Shown here: in pieces, positions 30,186-32,009 of the stretch
How the letters are laid out: each line of letters begins with the position of its first letter
Numbering within the stretch: position 1 is the first letter of the stretch
Assembly (NCBI GenBank): GCA_035689345.1
Contig: DASSLR010000055.1
Span: 1-32,009, forward strand
DNA: 32,009 bases
Direction of reading: 5' to 3'
Origin: CF-118 sp035689345
GTDB taxonomy: Bacteria > Chloroflexota > Dormibacteria > Dormibacterales > Dormibacteraceae
Translations under genes and position numbers: made by a program
The notes under the pieces: generated by a model
The model's input: the letters and a program-made list of their open reading frames with translations, nothing else
Database searches by the model: none
What the model was told of the DNA's origin: nothing

Positions 30186-30188
30186 GCT
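30183..30188 (+). promoter_or_regulatory. -10-like element TAAGCT for the substrate-binding lipoprotein gene
   Basis: Six bases before GTG 30195 and overlapping the thioredoxin-like gene's stop codon. It may give the lipoprotein gene its own leaderless transcript. Confidence 0.38.
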
Positions 30189-30194
30189 GGGTCG

Positions 30195-31442
30195 GTGCGT
30201 CGTTCGGTCGTCATCGCCATCGTCCTGCTTTTCGTCGCGGCGTGCGGCGGCTCATCGTCGAGCGCGAGCAACTCCCAGGCCATCACCCTCGGCGCGATCT
30301 ATCCACTGACCGGCCCGCAAGCGCCGGGCGGAAAGGACGAGCTGGCAGGCGTGCAGGCCGCGCTCCAGGTCGCGCAGTCCCAGGGGGTGCTGCCGCGACG
30401 CGTCCAGCTGCAGATCGTCGACGCGACGACGCCGGCTCAGGCGAGCGCGGCCGTCGACCGCCTCGTCAAGCAGAACCACGTGCCGGTCATCCTCGGCACG
30501 TACGGCAGCACGCTGTCGGCCGCGGCGTCCGCGGAAGCAGACAAGCTCAAGACGGTCTACTGGGAGACCGGCGCGGTCGCGGACCCGATCACCGCGCAGC
30601 GCCGCTACGTGTTTCGCACTGTCGCTACGGGCAGCGCGCTGGGACGCATGGCGGTCAACTTCACGCATGACGTGCTGATCCCCTCGACCGGTGTGACCGC
30701 GCCGCGTGTCGTGATCGTTCACGTCAACGACATCTACGGCCAGTCGGTCGGGGGCGGCGAGCTCGCGCTCGCGCGTCAGCTCGGCATCAACGTCGTCGAA
30801 TCCGTCGAATACAACCCGAGCGCGTTCGATGCCTACGCGCTGGCCGGCCGGATCGCGGCCGACCAGGCCGATTTCCTTTGGGATGTCAGCTACCTGGACG
30901 ACGGCGTCACGATCTGGCAGGCGATCCGGAGCAGGCACGTCGCGCTGAAGGCGGCGGTGGGCACGAGCTCGGCGTTCTGCATGCCCGAGTTCGGGCGGCG
31001 GTTGGGCGCGAGCGCCATCGGCGTCTATGCGGCCGACAAGCCCGACGCGACGATCAGCCCAACCGCGCTCTCACCGAGCGGTCGCAAGCTCCTGGCCGCG
31101 GCGGTGAGCTCGTACGCGCGCTACAACCACGCCGCCATGAGCATCCCGGCGGTGGCCGGGTTCGTCGGCGCGTGGACTCTCTTCCACGACGTGCTGCCCA
31201 ACGTCTCAGGCGCGGTCACGCCGGACACCGTGCGGACCGCCGCGCTGAAGGTCGACGTGCCCGTCGGCGACAGCATCAACGGCGGCGGCGTGCGGTTTGG
31301 GACTGATGGCGCCCTGGACGAGGGGCAGAACACGCGCGCGGCGGCGGTCGTCGGGCAGTGGCAGGCGATCCAGGACATGCGCGTCGTGTACCCGGCCGCG
31401 TACGCCACGGCTTCCCCTCTCCCGCTTGCGGGAGAGGGTTAG
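30195..31442 (+). CDS. ABC transporter substrate-binding lipoprotein (periplasmic binding fold type I)
   Basis: A 415-residue lipoprotein. The signal peptide (MRRSVVIAIVLLFVAAC) ends in a lipobox with Cys17 as the acylation site, followed by a Ser-rich linker. The mature part is a Leu/Ile/Val-type binding protein (ITLGAIYPLTGPQAPGGKDELAGVQAAL, then VPVILGTYGSTLSAAAS). No permease or ATPase genes follow in the window, so its transporter is elsewhere or it acts as a sensor. The last nine residues (SPLPLAGEG) and the stop come from the 38-bp repeat, so its native C-terminus was probably altered. The start is GTG 30195. Confidence 0.87.
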   Translation: MRRSVVIAIVLLFVAACGGSSSSASNSQAITLGAIYPLTGPQAPGGKDELAGVQAALQVAQSQGVLPRRVQLQIVDATTPAQASAAVDRLVKQNHVPVILGTYGSTLSAAASAEADKLKTVYWETGAVADPITAQRRYVFRTVATGSALGRMAVNFTHDVLIPSTGVTAPRVVIVHVNDIYGQSVGGGELALARQLGINVVESVEYNPSAFDAYALAGRIAADQADFLWDVSYLDDGVTIWQAIRSRHVALKAAVGTSSAFCMPEFGRRLGASAIGVYAADKPDATISPTALSPSGRKLLAAAVSSYARYNHAAMSIPAVAGFVGAWTLFHDVLPNVSGAVTPDTVRTAALKVDVPVGDSINGGGVRFGTDGALDEGQNTRAAAVVGQWQAIQDMRVVYPAAYATASPLPLAGEG

Positions 31443-31451
31443 GGTGAGGGC
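31414..31451 (+). repeat. 38-bp dispersed palindromic repeat, copy 2
   Basis: Identical to 5306-5343. It supplies the final nine codons (from 31413, which starts one base before the repeat) and the TAG stop of the lipoprotein gene, and ends three bases before the convergent GNAT gene stop. Its hairpin also lies where a terminator for both genes would be expected. Confidence 0.85.
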
Positions 31452-31454
31452 TTC

Positions 31455-31967
31455 TTAGCTCTCGAGCGACCTCTGCATCAGGGTGATGTCCATCCAGCGG
31501 TCGAACTTGTTCGCCGCGTTGCGGATGGTCCCGACCGACTCGAACCCGGCCCTGGCGTGCAGCTGCAGCCCCGAGCGGTTGTCGGTCGCGACGGTCGCCA
31601 CGATGGTCTTGTAGCCCAGGCCCTGAGCCTGCTTGATGAGCTCGGTCAGCAGCGCGCGCCCGATGCCCCGCCCATGGTGCACGGGGTCGACGTAGACCAG
31701 GTCTTCGACCACGTCGATGCCGCGCTGCTTCCAGGGGAAGAGCCGGGCCCAGCCGATGACTCCGCTGTCATCGGTGGCCACGATGAGGCGCGAGCGCCGG
31801 GCGTGGGTCTCCCACCAGTCCGCGGCCTCTTCCGCGCTCAGAGGCTCGGAATCGATCGTCGCGAAGGTCTGGTTGACCGCCCAGTTGTAGATCCCCACGA
31901 TCGCGCCGACGTCCTCGTTGGTCGCGGGCCGGATCGTGAACGCGCGGCTCGTTTTGGTCTTGGCCAC
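31455..31967 (-). CDS. GNAT-family acetyltransferase, phosphinothricin acetyltransferase-like
   Basis: A 170-residue single-domain GNAT. The opening IRPATNEDVGAIVGIYNWAVNQTFATIDSEP is typical of the PAT/bar-like group. The acetyl-CoA loop is VDPVHHGRGIGRALLTELIKQAQGLGYKTIVATV, and the end has NRSGLQLHARAGFESVGTIRNAANKFDRWMDITLMQR. It acetylates an amine, possibly an amino-acid analogue or antibiotic; the substrate is unknown. The start is GTG 31967. CAGAAT lies six bases upstream, resembling a -10 box but not a full TANNNT match. Confidence 0.88.
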   Translation of the reverse strand: MAKTKTSRAFTIRPATNEDVGAIVGIYNWAVNQTFATIDSEPLSAEEAADWWETHARRSRLIVATDDSGVIGWARLFPWKQRGIDVVEDLVYVDPVHHGRGIGRALLTELIKQAQGLGYKTIVATVATDNRSGLQLHARAGFESVGTIRNAANKFDRWMDITLMQRSLES

Positions 31968-32009
31968 GCATCAATTCTGAGGCGAAACGCTGGAGAAGAA
32001 ATCCCACAC

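Noticed and set aside
5306..31451. The two 38-bp repeats as a CRISPR or transposon ends
   Set aside because: Only two copies 26 kb apart, no spacers, no cas genes, no transposase; a dispersed palindromic repeat explains them.

Overview
The window is GC-rich bacterial chromosome, densely packed with metabolic, regulatory and envelope genes on both strands. No tRNA, rRNA, CRISPR array, transposase or phage gene was seen. GTG and TTG starts are common and four-base start/stop overlaps (GTGA, ATGA) are frequent. A CysA-type sulfurtransferase with DUF4395 and thioredoxin genes, an Rv0958-like AAA ATPase, zinc-binding anti-sigma/ECF pairs and a lipoprotein signal point to the Terrabacteria side of the tree. 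Candidates are Actinomycetota, Dormibacterota or Chloroflexota; I cannot decide among them from this sequence.

Layout. (1) 28-3426, minus: methyltransferase, GNAT, FAD oxidoreductase and SRPBCC genes in one tight operon. (2) 3490-9043, plus: a two-domain ThyX-like protein, a small arginine-rich protein, a 38-bp dispersed palindromic repeat, then an asparaginase-type hydrolase, a ThDP-dependent lyase and a glutamate dehydrogenase coupled by GTGA overlaps. (3) 9196-18248, minus: membrane serine protease, NTF2-like protein, ABC permease and ATPase, anti-sigma and ECF sigma, a membrane protein, EVE and DinB-like proteins, a zinc-ribbon protein and a MoxR/Mg-chelatase-like AAA ATPase. (4) 18326-23335, mixed: glycerophosphodiesterase, a small membrane protein that seems to start at ATC, a second ECF sigma/anti-sigma pair, a DUF488 protein that seems to start at CTG, and two convergent membrane proteins. 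(5) 23374-27498, plus: greA, an M24 peptidase, a Fur-type regulator, two tandem AIM24 proteins and a HAD hydrolase. (6) 27481-28284, minus: a DapF-family protein with serine at both catalytic cysteine positions. (7) 28505-31442, plus: sulfurtransferase, DUF4395, thioredoxin-like and substrate-binding lipoprotein genes, ended by the second copy of the 38-bp repeat. (8) 31455-31967, minus: a GNAT gene.

Working themes. The asparaginase/ThDP/GDH set looks like nitrogen and carbon recovery from amides and amino acids. The first ECF/anti-sigma pair leads into an ABC exporter, a plausible envelope-stress module. The sulfurtransferase/DUF4395/thioredoxin set looks like sulfur-transfer or thiol redox chemistry at the membrane.

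The most general signal is a -10-like TANNNT hexamer 6-8 bases before the start codon of about a dozen operon-leading genes, which suggests widespread leaderless transcripts. It also helps choose several start codons. The strongest single-gene oddities are the DapF homologue, the split-motif ThyX-like protein, and the repeat that appears to give one gene its -10 element and another its C-terminus and stop codon.
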